A stretch of 64,000 bases of DNA from DASUCS01 sp041166745 (GCA_041166745.1 JBEEGH010000013.1:62001-126000), one strand, 5' to 3'. Shown: positions 51,554 through 60,448, counted from the stretch's first letter. Notes: generated by a model from the letters alone, not told the origin. Made by a program: numbers and translations.

Positions 51554-53127
51554 CTCGAACCCCTCGATGGAGCGTGCGAGCGCGCCGGCAATGGCGCCTG
51601 TTCAACCTGGAGCCTCCGGTGGTACGCGCCACGGCCGTCGGCGCCGCGCTCGTGCTCCTGATCGGCGTGCTGGCCGTGGCCGGGCACTCTCCTGACCACA
51701 AGCGTCCGCAAGGGGTGGCGACGCGCGGGCGCGCGAACATCGGTGTCAGCTCTGGCGTGGCGTCCGATGCCGCGTCCGATGCGGCTGCAGCGGCAAGCGG
51801 ATCAGCGGGCGACGGCGGAACAAGCGTCGGTGGCGGTCCCGGCACCGGTGACGGGTCGCAACCGGGCAACGGTTTCGCGCCAGACGGCTCGCCGCTGACC
51901 GCCAGCGATCGCGGCGTGACCGCCACGAAGATCAAGGTCGTCTTCCCCCGCGCCGACCTCGGTCCGATCGGACAGGCCACCGGCCTCACGACGACGGAAA
52001 ATGAAGAGACCGCGATCTACGCCTTTGTGAACGACATCAACTCGCGCGGCGGCATCAATGGCCGCCTCATCGATCCCGAGATCGTCAAGTACAACCCGCT
52101 CGACGATGCGGAGATGCGCGCCGACTGCAAGGACTGGACCGAGTCGCAGGAGGTCTTCGCCGTCGTTGATTCCTACGGTTGGCACGACGACCACCAGCTC
52201 TGCATCACGCAAGAGGGGCACACGCCGCTCATCAGCAAGTGGACGACCGTGACCGACTGGACGGATCGCGGCAGTCCTTACCTCTGGTGGACGGGACCCG
52301 ACAGCGTCGAGGTGCTCGACAACCTCGTGGCCTCGTCCGCCGACGTGTTGCGCACCAAGAAGTACTCGGTGATCGCCGGCGACCGACAGGGCGATCAACT
52401 CGCGCTCGGTTACTTGAAGGAATCACTGGCGCGCGCCGGCGTTCCTGCGCCCTTCTCGATAGAGACGATCGCCTTCAGCGAGCAAGCGGCCAGCGCGCAG
52501 ACGCCGCTCATCGTGCAGAAGCTCAAGTTGAATCAGGTGACGGCGGTTCTGCCGGTGCTGTCGTTTCTGTCATTGCTGCAGTACCTGCAAGCGGAGGATT
52601 CACAGAGCTTCTACCCGCAGCTACTGCTCTCGGACTACGAGTCGGAGATCCAGGCGATGCTCGGCATGGCGGAGCTGAAGTTCAAGAAAGCGCTGCAGAA
52701 CACCGTCGGCCCGACGGCGTTCCGGTTGGGGAGCAACGAAGATCCGAGTGGCTACACCCCGCTCGGGCTCACGTGCAGCGACCAGTTCCACAAGCAGGAC
52801 CCGAGCTTCCAGCAAAACCTCGAGGGACCGGGCGCGGCGATGACGTGGTGCCAGAACATCTATCTGTTCGCGCAGGCCGCGACGATGGCCGGCAACAACC
52901 TCACCCGCGACACGTTCAACAACGCGATGAGCCAAATCAAAGGCTTCGGTGCCAGCGTCGTGCCCGACCTCACGTTCGGCGAGGGCGTGCACGCCGGTCC
53001 GCACTTCTACCGGACCGTGCAGATCCACGTGAACGACGACCATGCGTGCCCGCCGAAGGTCACACCGGGCGAGCAGGGCTCCTGCTGGTTGATCCTCAAC
53101 GACTTCGTCCCCGCCGCACACACCTGA
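51550..53127 (+). CDS. ABC transporter substrate-binding protein (HAAT family)
   Basis: 525 residues with a TTG start overlapping the LivG stop (TTGA). An N-terminal membrane anchor (VVRATAVGAALVLLIGVLAVAG) is followed by a Gly/Ser/Ala-rich linker (about 70-110) and a type I periplasmic-binding fold (TKIKVVFPRADLGPIGQATG, INGRLIDPEIVKYNP, YLWWTGPDSVEVLDNL). The anchor plus linker suits a Gram-positive envelope. The natural ligand is unknown; despite the name, HAAT proteins also take other small polar compounds. Confidence 0.85.
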   Translation: MTRTPRWSVRARRQWRLFNLEPPVVRATAVGAALVLLIGVLAVAGHSPDHKRPQGVATRGRANIGVSSGVASDAASDAAAAASGSAGDGGTSVGGGPGTGDGSQPGNGFAPDGSPLTASDRGVTATKIKVVFPRADLGPIGQATGLTTTENEETAIYAFVNDINSRGGINGRLIDPEIVKYNPLDDAEMRADCKDWTESQEVFAVVDSYGWHDDHQLCITQEGHTPLISKWTTVTDWTDRGSPYLWWTGPDSVEVLDNLVASSADVLRTKKYSVIAGDRQGDQLALGYLKESLARAGVPAPFSIETIAFSEQAASAQTPLIVQKLKLNQVTAVLPVLSFLSLLQYLQAEDSQSFYPQLLLSDYESEIQAMLGMAELKFKKALQNTVGPTAFRLGSNEDPSGYTPLGLTCSDQFHKQDPSFQQNLEGPGAAMTWCQNIYLFAQAATMAGNNLTRDTFNNAMSQIKGFGASVVPDLTFGEGVHAGPHFYRTVQIHVNDDHACPPKVTPGEQGSCWLILNDFVPAAHT

Positions 53128-53140
53128 GGAGGCCGTTTCC

Positions 53141-53902
53141 GTGAGCATGTCGGAGTGGGTGCACGTTCCGACCGACGAGCTCGAACGCATCGTCGTCGTG
53201 TCGCCGCATTTCGACGACGCCGTGATGGGCGCCGGGTATCTCATCGCCGGTCACGCCGGAACGACGGTGGTGACCGTCTTTGGCGGCCGTCCACCGGCGT
53301 ATCCCGACACGCCATCAGAGTGGGACGCCCTGGGTGGGTTCAAGGCGGGCGACGACATCGTGGCCCTACGACGCGGCGAAGATCTCGCCGCGCTCGCAGA
53401 ACTCGCAGCGACGCCCCACTGGCTGGAGTTCAGCGACCATCAGTACCTCGACAAGACGGAGTGGTATCAACCCAAGGACATCGCACCGGCGCTCGGCGCC
53501 GCGCTGCGCCACCTCGAACCAACCGCGGTGTTCGCGCCGTTCGGTTTGGCCAACCCCGACCACGACTTGACGCATCGCGCTGTCCGCATCGTGATGGACG
53601 AGCTGCAGGACGTGTCGTGGTACTGCTACGAGGATGCGGGCTACTGCCATCTGCCCGGCCTGCTCGCATGGCGGATCAGCTCGCTGTTCAGGTCCGGCCT
53701 GTGGCCGACGCCGGCGATCGTGCCCGTCGAGCTCGACACCGAGAGGAAGAACCGTGCGCTCGCCGCCTACCGATCGCAGCTGCCGCCATTGAAGGCCGAC
53801 CACATGCTCGACGCACGTACGACTGCCCCCGTGCAGGAGCAGTACTGGCGTCTCGCCCGCGCTCCGGGCGGATGGGAGGGTCTCGTCGATGTGCCCGGCT
53901 GA
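53141..53902 (+). CDS. PIG-L family deacetylase
   Basis: 253 residues (GTG 53141, or ATG 53147). The zinc site motif is VVVSPHFDDAVMGAG, the PHxDD signature of LmbE/MshB/PIG-L N-deacetylases, and FAPFGLANPDHDLTHRAVRIV gives the third ligand. The family removes the acetyl group from GlcNAc-containing molecules. Its position after an importer and before ThuA suggests processing of an imported amino sugar, but mycothiol-pathway homologues share the fold. Confidence 0.85.
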   Translation: MSMSEWVHVPTDELERIVVVSPHFDDAVMGAGYLIAGHAGTTVVTVFGGRPPAYPDTPSEWDALGGFKAGDDIVALRRGEDLAALAELAATPHWLEFSDHQYLDKTEWYQPKDIAPALGAALRHLEPTAVFAPFGLANPDHDLTHRAVRIVMDELQDVSWYCYEDAGYCHLPGLLAWRISSLFRSGLWPTPAIVPVELDTERKNRALAAYRSQLPPLKADHMLDARTTAPVQEQYWRLARAPGGWEGLVDVPG

Positions 53903-54590
53903 CCACCTGCTGTACGTCACACAGGTCGCGCCGTACCACGACGGTCCCGCCGGCGCGCACTCCGTGCTCGAACAGTCGGCGACCGCCGTGGCCGAGCTGG
54001 CCGACGCGGCCGGGCTTCGCTACGAACGCTGCACCGACGTGCGCGCGCTCGACTCGGACGCGCTCACACGGGCGGCTGTCGTCGGGTTGTTCACGATCGG
54101 CGAGACACCGTGGAGCGCGCCGCAGCGTGCGGCTCTGCTCGACCGTTTGCGCGGCGGACAGCTCTCGGTCGTCGCGGTTCACTCGGCCACCGACTCGTGC
54201 TACGGGTGGGACGACTACGGGAGAGTGGTCGGCGCGCGGTTCAACGGGCATCCGTGGACGCAGTCGTTCACGCTCGACGTGCTCGAACCCGATCATCCTT
54301 CGCTGCGCCATCTCGCATCGACGTGGCGGTGGCACGACGAGGTGTATCAGTTCCGTGATCTTCGATCCGACGCTCGCGTGCTGCTCCGCGTGCCCGAGGA
54401 GGAGCTCGATCTCTCCGTGCCCGGTGCCCAGCGCCCCGACTTCGGGTTTCCGTTGTCGTGGTGCTTCACCGAAGGCTCCGGTCGCGTCTTCTCGACCACG
54501 CTCGGCCATTTCCCCGGAGCGTGTGAGAGCGTCGACTACCTGCGCCACCTCGGGGGTGGCCTGTCCTGGGCGATGGGGGAAGGAAAGTAG
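53889..54590 (+). CDS. ThuA-like domain protein
   Basis: 233 residues, overlapping the PIG-L gene by 14 nt. The class I glutamine amidotransferase-like ThuA fold is visible: LLYVTQVAPYHDG, ALLDRLRGGQLSVVAVHSATDS, RFNGHPWTQSFTLDVLEPDHPSL, and TTLGHFPG near the C-terminus. ThuA proteins are tied to trehalose and other disaccharide 3-keto pathways; the exact role is open. It fits a sugar-degradation context. Confidence 0.83.
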   Translation: MCPADHLLYVTQVAPYHDGPAGAHSVLEQSATAVAELADAAGLRYERCTDVRALDSDALTRAAVVGLFTIGETPWSAPQRAALLDRLRGGQLSVVAVHSATDSCYGWDDYGRVVGARFNGHPWTQSFTLDVLEPDHPSLRHLASTWRWHDEVYQFRDLRSDARVLLRVPEEELDLSVPGAQRPDFGFPLSWCFTEGSGRVFSTTLGHFPGACESVDYLRHLGGGLSWAMGEGK

Positions 54591-54776
54591 CTAGCGAGTC
54601 TGCGAGTGAACCGAGCGCACGGATGCCGTGGGCACCATCAGGTCGTCTTCGCCGGCGACGAGCCACAGACTCTGTGCGGTGTAGGACAACAACGTCCCGT
54701 GCACAGTGCCCGCCGCCGTCTCGACATCGACCTCTGACCCAACCAGCGTTCGCACCTCAGTGGTGAGCAACGTCAT
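54591..54776 (-). CDS. 61-residue small beta-barrel (Sm-like) protein
   Basis: ATG 54776 to TAG 54591, directly abutting the convergent ThuA gene. The pattern VGSEVDVETAAGTVHGTLL, SLWLVAGEDDLMVPTASVRSV alternates as in Sm/LSm-like small barrels, with the hydrophobic/Gly spacing LxGxxVxV..GxxxGxL. Family identity and function are unknown. Confidence 0.6.
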   Translation of the reverse strand: MTLLTTEVRTLVGSEVDVETAAGTVHGTLLSYTAQSLWLVAGEDDLMVPTASVRSVHSQTR

Positions 54777-54830
54777 GGACTGTCGGTTTACCGCGATGCC
54801 ATCGCGAAGTCGCGGATGGTGGCCGGCTGT

Positions 54831-55604
54831 TCACGCGTTCGAAATGTTCGACGCGGAGTCGCGATCGAGGTAGAGCGTTGCCTGCGGGGTTCGGCGTAGC
54901 ACCGAGGCCGGACAGCTCGTGGCGATTGGCTCCTCGAGAGCCCGGCGCACGGCGTTGGCTTTGCGCGCCTCCGGAACGATCGCGAGCACGCGTGCGGCGC
55001 GCAACAGCGCGGGGATGGTCACAGTGATCGCCGTGCGGGGCACGTCGTCGAGACCGCGAAAGTGTCCTTCGCCGACTTGTTGACGGCGAGACGCTTCGTC
55101 GAGCTCGACTTCCTTCACGTCATGCGCGTCTTCGAAGTCGGCGAACGGCGGATCGTTGAACGCGAGGTGTCCGTTCTCGCCGACTCCGAGGCAGCAGAGG
55201 TCGAGCGGATGCTCGCGAAGGAGCGTTGCATAGCGCGCGCACTCCGACGTGGCGTCGTTCGTGCCGTCGACGTAGTGGAACGCAGACGGATGTACGACAT
55301 CGACGATCCGCTCGCGCATGTAGCGGGCGAAGCTCGCGGGGTGCGTGTCGTCCATGCCCACGTATTCGTCCATGTGAAAGCCCGTGACCCTGTCCCAGGG
55401 AACATCGCTTCGAGCCGTGAGTGCGTCGAGAAACGCGAACTGCGAGTTGCCCGTGGCCAACATCACGTTGGCGCGTCCGCGTTTCTCGACCGCGGCTTGC
55501 ATGGCGGTCGCCGCGTCGGCGGCGGCGGCCTCGCCGAGCTGCTTCTCGGTCGCGAACACGCGCACGTCGAGCTCGTCGACCCGGAAACCTGACACGGGCG
55601 TCAT
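54831..55604 (-). CDS. nagB: Glucosamine-6-phosphate deaminase-like protein
   Basis: 257 residues from the ATG at 55604. FHMDEYVGM and LGVGENGHLAFNDPP are the NagB active-site signatures, with GHFRG and TIPALLRAARVLAIVPEARKA following. It converts glucosamine-6-phosphate to fructose-6-phosphate and ammonia. Its start is only 14 nt from the divergent oxidoreductase start. It lies just beyond the GH4-transporter-PIG-L-ThuA run and may share its pathway. Confidence 0.9.
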   Translation of the reverse strand: MTPVSGFRVDELDVRVFATEKQLGEAAAADAATAMQAAVEKRGRANVMLATGNSQFAFLDALTARSDVPWDRVTGFHMDEYVGMDDTHPASFARYMRERIVDVVHPSAFHYVDGTNDATSECARYATLLREHPLDLCCLGVGENGHLAFNDPPFADFEDAHDVKEVELDEASRRQQVGEGHFRGLDDVPRTAITVTIPALLRAARVLAIVPEARKANAVRRALEEPIATSCPASVLRRTPQATLYLDRDSASNISNA

Positions 55605-55606
55605 GC

Positions 55607-55612
55607 TACGTT
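55607..55612 (+). promoter_or_regulatory. -10 box TACGTT, likely leaderless promoter of the LLM oxidoreductase gene
   Basis: TACGTT ends 6 nt before the ATG at 55619. The -35 region lies inside the nagB 5' end. Confidence 0.45.
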
Positions 55613-55618
55613 CGCCAC

Positions 55619-56587
55619 ATGACCGTGAAGTTCGGAGCGTTCGTACCGCAGGGATGGAAGCTCGAGCTGTCCGGGATGAAGGCGGACGAGGCGTGGGCCA
55701 CGGCCAAGGACGTCGCCCGACGGGCGGAAGCGCTCGGCTACGACCATCTCTGGGTCTACGACCACGTCGAGACCGTTCCGCGCCGCGAGCCGACACATGT
55801 CTTCGAAGCGTGGACCGTGATGGCTGCGCTGGCCGAGATCACGACCACCGCACGCCTCGGTCAGCTCGTGACCTGCGCGTCGTACCGCAACGCCGGGATG
55901 CTGGCCAAGCAGGCCGCCTGCGTCGACGTGATGTCCGACGGCCGGCTCATCCTCGGCATCGGGGCGGGCTGGTACCACGAGGAGTATGCGGCGTACGGCT
56001 GGCCCTTCCTGTCGGCGGGCCAGCGGCTGCGAGCGATGGACGAGACCATCACCGCGGTGCGGCAGTTGTGGACCGACGAGCGCGTCACGTTCGCCGGCGA
56101 GCACGTGCAACTGGCCGACGCGCTCTGCGATCCGAAGCCGCTCCAGTCGTTGCCGCCCGTGTGGGTCGGGGGAGGCGGCGAGAAGGTGACGCTGCGGATC
56201 GCCGCCCGCCAGGCGGACGCCACCAACTGGCAGGTCGACCTCGAGAGCTTCGTCCGCAAGTCGAAGCTGCTCGAGCAGTACTGCGACGAGATCGAGCGTC
56301 CGTTCGACGAGATCGTGCGCACCCACGGCCCCGACTGTCGGCTGTTCGACACCGAGGCAGACCTGCAGCGGTGGCTCGACTCGCCCGGCGGCGGATCGCT
56401 GTGGGGCCGGGGACCACACGACGAGTACGTCACGAACAACTTCGTCGGCACGGTCGAGAAGGTCACGGCCGACGTACAGGCCTACGTGGACGCCGGCTGC
56501 CAGGAGTTCGTGCTCTGGTTCCGTGACTATCCGTCGACGGAGAGCCTCGAGCGCTTCATCACCGAAGTGGCCCCGAAAATCAGGTAG
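55619..56587 (+). CDS. LLM class F420-dependent oxidoreductase
   Basis: 322 residues from the ATG at 55619; the frame is open further 5' but overlaps nagB antisense. Luciferase-like TIM barrel: ALGYDHLWVYDHV, TARLGQLVTCASYRNAGMLAKQAACVDVMSDGRLILGIGAGWYHEEYAAYG (in short RLILGIGAGW). This G-x-G-x-GW pattern is typical of F420-dependent members, which are abundant in actinobacteria. The substrate is unknown. Confidence 0.88.
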   Translation: MTVKFGAFVPQGWKLELSGMKADEAWATAKDVARRAEALGYDHLWVYDHVETVPRREPTHVFEAWTVMAALAEITTTARLGQLVTCASYRNAGMLAKQAACVDVMSDGRLILGIGAGWYHEEYAAYGWPFLSAGQRLRAMDETITAVRQLWTDERVTFAGEHVQLADALCDPKPLQSLPPVWVGGGGEKVTLRIAARQADATNWQVDLESFVRKSKLLEQYCDEIERPFDEIVRTHGPDCRLFDTEADLQRWLDSPGGGSLWGRGPHDEYVTNNFVGTVEKVTADVQAYVDAGCQEFVLWFRDYPSTESLERFITEVAPKIR

Positions 56588-56609
56588 GTAACCAGGTTAT
56601 GTAGCTTGG

Positions 56610-56615
56610 TAAACT
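56610..56615 (+). promoter_or_regulatory. -10 box TAAACT, likely leaderless promoter of the MFS gene
   Basis: TAAACT ends 7 nt before the ATG at 56623. The 35-nt gap contains several GGTA/GGTTA repeats of unknown meaning. Confidence 0.5.
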
Positions 56616-56622
56616 ATTTGGT

Positions 56623-57900
56623 ATGACGGCACTCCGGCGTGCGACGAGCGACACGTTCAAGTCGCTCCATGTGCGGAACTTCCGTCTCTTCTTCACCGGC
56701 CAGCTGATCTCCCAGGTCGGCAACTGGCTGACGCTGGTGGCCCAGACGCTGCTGGTGCTGAAGCTGACGGACAACGGTGTCGCCCTCGGGGGGCTGGCCG
56801 CTGCGCAGTTCGGCCCCGTGCTCCTACTCGGGCCGTGGGCGGGGCTGATCGCGGACCGGTCCGACAAGCGGCGGCTGCTGCTCACCGTGCAGACCATCGC
56901 AATGGCGCAGTCCTTTGTGCTCGCGGCGCTCGCGTTCAGCGGGCATCCACCGGTGCTCGCCATCTACGCAGTCGCGCTGGTCGGTGGGATGACCATCGCC
57001 TTCGACAATCCCGCTCGCCGTTCGTTCGTGGTCGAGATGGTTCCCGCCGACGACATGCAGAATGCCGTGAGTCTGAACAGCGCGCTGATGACGTCGTCGC
57101 GCGTGGTTGGTCCGGCCCTCGCCGGCCTCCTCGTCAGCACCGTCGGCTTCGGTTGGTGCTTCCTGCTCGATGGGGTCTCGTACCTTGCAGTGCTCGCCGC
57201 GCTCTGGATGATGCGCACCGCAGAGCTACGGCCGGCACCGATCACGTTGCGAGCCAAGCACCAGGTGCGCGACGGGCTGCGTTACGTGCGCAGCGTGCCC
57301 GAGCTGTGGGTACCGCTCACGATGATGGCCGTCGTCGGCACGCTCTCCTACAACTTCCAGACCGTGTTCCCGCTGTTCACGACACGGGATCTGCACGGAA
57401 CGGGAACCACGTTCACGATCCTGTTCTCGGTGGTGAGCGTGGGCGCGCTCGTCGGTGCACTCGGCACTGCGCGACGACGCACCATCAGCGTTCGCAGCGT
57501 CGCGATGGCGTCGCTGTTCTACGGCGCCTCCATGGCGTTGATGGCCGTCGTGCCGAATCAGGCCACCGCCTTCGTCGTGGGTGTACTGCTCGGCGTGAGC
57601 AGCATCGCCTTCCTCACGGCATCCACCGCGATCGTGCAGATCGAGGCCGCACCCGAGATGCGCGGACGAGTGCTGGCCCTGCAGGCGATGCTGTTCCTCG
57701 GCAGCACGCCGATCGGCGGTCCCATCGTCGGCTGGGTTTCCCAGGCGTTCGGAGCTCGGTACGCCATCGCGCTCGGCTCGGTCGCGGCGCTCGGCGCCGG
57801 TGTCTGGGGGATGCTCGAGGTGCGGCGCCGGCCGAACGCTCAGGGGGCCGTCGACACCGACGCCGTCGTCGACGCGGAACTGGCGAGCCCCATCCCGTAG
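56623..57900 (+). CDS. MFS transporter (MFS_3, enterobactin exporter-like)
   Basis: 425 residues with about 11-12 membrane helices. NFRLFFTGQLISQVGNWL is the N-terminal signature of the EntS/MFS_3 group, and LIADRSDKRRLL is the loop 2-3 motif A. It probably exports a drug, siderophore or metabolite. A stem-loop (57901-57920) directly after its stop could end the transcript. Confidence 0.9.
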   Translation: MTALRRATSDTFKSLHVRNFRLFFTGQLISQVGNWLTLVAQTLLVLKLTDNGVALGGLAAAQFGPVLLLGPWAGLIADRSDKRRLLLTVQTIAMAQSFVLAALAFSGHPPVLAIYAVALVGGMTIAFDNPARRSFVVEMVPADDMQNAVSLNSALMTSSRVVGPALAGLLVSTVGFGWCFLLDGVSYLAVLAALWMMRTAELRPAPITLRAKHQVRDGLRYVRSVPELWVPLTMMAVVGTLSYNFQTVFPLFTTRDLHGTGTTFTILFSVVSVGALVGALGTARRRTISVRSVAMASLFYGASMALMAVVPNQATAFVVGVLLGVSSIAFLTASTAIVQIEAAPEMRGRVLALQAMLFLGSTPIGGPIVGWVSQAFGARYAIALGSVAALGAGVWGMLEVRRRPNAQGAVDTDAVVDAELASPIP

Positions 57901-57920
57901 CGTTCGCGCCAACGCGAACG
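57901..57920. terminator. Stem-loop CGTTCGCG-CCAA-CGCGAACG after the MFS gene
   Basis: A perfect 8-bp stem starting at the base after the stop codon. No U-tract follows. Confidence 0.5.
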
Positions 57921-57939
57921 TCGCATGGAGGTGGTGCCC

Positions 57940-58152
57940 GTGGCCGTGCATCGAGTCGAGCTGGCGTTGCCGGCGACCGACATCCAGAACGCCGACGTCA
58001 CCGTGAGCGTCTGGAGCGACGACGAGTTGCTCGGCGATCTGCTCGTCAGCCGCGGGACGATCGACTGGCGTCCCGGTCATCACCAGACGATCTTCTCCAT
58101 GGAGTGGGAACGCTTCGACGAGTTGATGCGCGCCCACGGCCGTCGCTCGTAG
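57940..58152 (+). CDS. Small protein of unknown function
   Basis: 70 residues from a GTG at 57940, 7 nt after GGAGG; an ATG at 57925 would add five residues. The sequence (VHRVELALPATDIQNADVTVSVWSDDELLGDLLVSRGTIDW) looks like a beta-rich single domain with a short C-terminal helix (WERFDELMRAHG). No family is recognised. Its TAG overlaps the GTG of the next gene, so the pair is coupled. Confidence 0.65.
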   Translation: MAVHRVELALPATDIQNADVTVSVWSDDELLGDLLVSRGTIDWRPGHHQTIFSMEWERFDELMRAHGRRS

Positions 58153-59201
58153 TGCGGTTGCACCAACTGACGTCTGTCGAAGGGATCATCGCCTTCGACT
58201 TCGAGGAACAGGTGGTGCATGCAGGCGGGACGAGGCTGGTGCCCGACCCCCGTCCAGACGAGGCCGCGCTGCTGGCTCGGGCCATGACGTACAAGTTCGG
58301 CGTCTTGCAGTTGCGGCTCGGTGGGGCCAAGGCGGTGGTCCGGGCGACGAGTGAGCCGCGCGCCGAGTTGTTGGGCCGGTACTGCGACGAGATCCGTCCG
58401 CTGGTCGCGGCCCGGCGGTTCCTCACTGGTGCGGACATCGGAACCTCCGACGCGGACTTCGAGTCGTTGGTGCGTCCCGAGGAACGCAACCACCCGATCC
58501 GTTCCGTTGTCGGCGGTGTCCCGTTCGAGGATCTCGTGACCGGTTACGGCGTGGCAGTGGCGATCGACGAGGCGCTCGGCGGGGTCGACGGTCGGGCGGT
58601 CGCCATCGAAGGGTTCGGCAAGGTCGGCGGAGGCATCGCACGGGAGGTCGTGCGCCGAGGCGGGCGCGTCGTGGCGGTGTCGACCTTGGCCGGTTGCATC
58701 GCCGACCGACGCGGCCTGCAGATCGACGCTCTCCTCGCCGAACGTGTCGTGCACGGCGATCGATGCATCGAGCACGTCGGCATCGAGGTGCTGTCACCCG
58801 CGGCGCTGTTCGTGCACGAGGCCGACGCGTTCGTCCCGGGTGCCCGCATCGGCGTGCTGGACGAAATCACGGCGGCCGGGCTCAGCGCGACGGCCGTAGT
58901 CCCCGCGGCCAACGTCCCGTACACCGCCTCGGGGCTCTCGGTCCTCACGGCGCGAGGCATCGCCGCCCACGCCGACTTCGTCTGCAACGCCGGCGGCGTC
59001 CTCGGCTACGAAGCGGAGCTGTCGGCCACGCCCGACGACGTGCTCCTCAGCGTGCAGCAGCGGATTCGCGAGCTGGTCGCGACCACCAAGGCGCATCCCG
59101 CAGGACCGTTCGCCGGAGCCTGCGAGCTCGCGGAGGCTTTCCTGCGCACCTGGCGCGATCCCGCCATGGGTGTGCTCGACAGCCGTCCGGTCAGTCAGTG
59201 A
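58152..59201 (+). CDS. Glu/Leu/Phe/Val dehydrogenase family protein
   Basis: 349 residues from the GTG at 58152; upstream the frame stays open through the MFS gene but is only a shadow. The catalytic region MTYKFGVLQLRLGGAKAVV holds the family's two lysines, and the NAD(P) motif is AIEGFGKVGGGIA. VPAANVPYTASG and VCNAGGVLGYEAEL match leucine/phenylalanine dehydrogenases more than glutamate dehydrogenase, in length too. It oxidatively deaminates an amino acid. It overlaps the convergent gene by 11 bp. Confidence 0.9.
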   Translation: MRLHQLTSVEGIIAFDFEEQVVHAGGTRLVPDPRPDEAALLARAMTYKFGVLQLRLGGAKAVVRATSEPRAELLGRYCDEIRPLVAARRFLTGADIGTSDADFESLVRPEERNHPIRSVVGGVPFEDLVTGYGVAVAIDEALGGVDGRAVAIEGFGKVGGGIAREVVRRGGRVVAVSTLAGCIADRRGLQIDALLAERVVHGDRCIEHVGIEVLSPAALFVHEADAFVPGARIGVLDEITAAGLSATAVVPAANVPYTASGLSVLTARGIAAHADFVCNAGGVLGYEAELSATPDDVLLSVQQRIRELVATTKAHPAGPFAGACELAEAFLRTWRDPAMGVLDSRPVSQ

Positions 59202-59862
59202 TGTCTTGCTGCGGCGGATCGAAGAGATGGATCGCGCGTATCGGTTTGGCGCAGTCACCCGACCAACCGGCCCCGTTGATCTGCGCCTCGCTGCGACGCC
59301 CGAAGATGATGCGCAGCAGCTCGTACGCCGTGGTGTCGAGCGTGGCGGCTGGTTCGCCCTCACCGAGCGAGCGCGGTTCGCCGTCGACGATGACGCTGAT
59401 CGTCGGCGCGCCTCCTCCGGCGTAGCGAGGGCCGAAGGTGGTCAGCGCAAGCGACGCGAGCGCGGGCACGTGTTCGTCATCACGCACGCCGGCGCGACCG
59501 ACGGCCGCGCGGATGTCCTGCTCGTGCGTCCACACGTCGAAGACAAGGAACGCGAGTGCCTCGCCCCCGGCCTCCAGCCGAGCATCGAGCTCGGGCCCGC
59601 GGCTGGCCCACTCCTCACAGACGTCGTCGATGGTGCCGGTCGCCCGGGCGGCGAGCTGCGCCGCGGTCCAGTCGGGCGTGCCCGCGCCTTCCAAACGGCC
59701 GTCGAGGAAGTCGGCGCACACTCCCGCGAGGTGCCGGTAGCCATCGAGCACGGTCCACGGTGGAGTGGCAGCCAGTGGCGCATCGAGTTGTTCGCCGGAC
59801 AACGAAGGTGCAATGCCGAGCAGCCGAGCTCGGCACGCGGCGTAGATCTCGGCCGGTTCCAT
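59191..59862 (-). CDS. Maleylpyruvate isomerase family mycothiol-dependent enzyme
   Basis: 223 residues. The N-terminal DinB/MDMPI fold is visible (ATPPWTVLDGYRHLAGVCADFLDGRLEG, LVFDVWTHEQDIRAAVGRAG), with the metal-binding His residues in HL and WTHEQD. The C-terminal domain is the small SCP2-like MDMPI_C. Such proteins use mycothiol or act on unknown substrates in actinobacteria. It is followed by nothing on this strand, with the HhH-GPD gene just upstream. Confidence 0.83.
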   Translation of the reverse strand: MEPAEIYAACRARLLGIAPSLSGEQLDAPLAATPPWTVLDGYRHLAGVCADFLDGRLEGAGTPDWTAAQLAARATGTIDDVCEEWASRGPELDARLEAGGEALAFLVFDVWTHEQDIRAAVGRAGVRDDEHVPALASLALTTFGPRYAGGGAPTISVIVDGEPRSLGEGEPAATLDTTAYELLRIIFGRRSEAQINGAGWSGDCAKPIRAIHLFDPPQQDITD

Positions 59863-59863
59863 G

Positions 59864-60448
59864 TCAGTCCGCCTTCGTCTTGCCCTGCTTCTTCATCGCT
59901 TGTTTCCACTCGCGGACGCGAGCGAGCGTCTCGGCGGAGTCGATGTCGGCGACGGATCGCGGTGTGTCGTCGGCGAACGGTCCTGCGGCTTGCTCCCAGC
60001 CCGGCGGGCGAACGCCGAGGCGCTTGGCGAGCAGCGCGATGAAGATGCGCGTCTTGTCAGGACCGAAGCCGGGCAACGCGAGGAGCCGTTGGTGCAGGTC
60101 CTCGCCGTCCTTTGCTTCAGACCAGATTCGGCTCGCATCGCCGCCGTACTCGTCGACGATGCGCTGCACGAGTGCCTGCACGCGCTTGCCCATCGAACCG
60201 GGGAAGCGGTGGAGCGCAGGCGGTCCCTTGAAAAGCGCGATGAACTCGTCGGGATCCATCCGCGCGATCACGTTGGCATCGAGTTGGCCGCCGAGTCGCT
60301 CCTTCAGTCGATGAGGGGCGATGAACGCCCACTCCATCGGAACCTGCTGGTCGAGCAGCATTCCGACCAGGAGCGCGAGTGGGTCTTCCTCGAGGAGGCG
60401 ATCTGCGTCGGGGTCGCCGGTGATCGGGATCTTGGCGGTGGTTGCCAT
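59864..60448 (-). CDS. HhH-GPD base excision DNA repair protein
   Basis: 194 residues. It resembles the small actinobacterial HhH-GPD family (TIGR03252-type): DPLALLVGMLLDQQVPMEWAF carries the DQQ core and LLALPGFGPDKTRIFIALLAKRLG the hairpin GFGPDKT. It probably acts in base excision repair; no Fe-S cysteines are present. It lies one nt from the next gene's start. Confidence 0.88.
   Translation of the reverse strand: MATTAKIPITGDPDADRLLEEDPLALLVGMLLDQQVPMEWAFIAPHRLKERLGGQLDANVIARMDPDEFIALFKGPPALHRFPGSMGKRVQALVQRIVDEYGGDASRIWSEAKDGEDLHQRLLALPGFGPDKTRIFIALLAKRLGVRPPGWEQAAGPFADDTPRSVADIDSAETLARVREWKQAMKKQGKTKAD

Noticed and set aside
47632..53127. Classical leucine/isoleucine/valine importer
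   Set aside because: Not excluded, but coupling to GH4 and placement beside PIG-L and ThuA genes make a purely amino-acid role less likely, so the ligand is left open.
56835..58151. N-terminal extension of the amino acid dehydrogenase across the MFS gene
   Set aside because: The MFS frame is clearly coding and the GTG at 58152 gives the normal dehydrogenase length.
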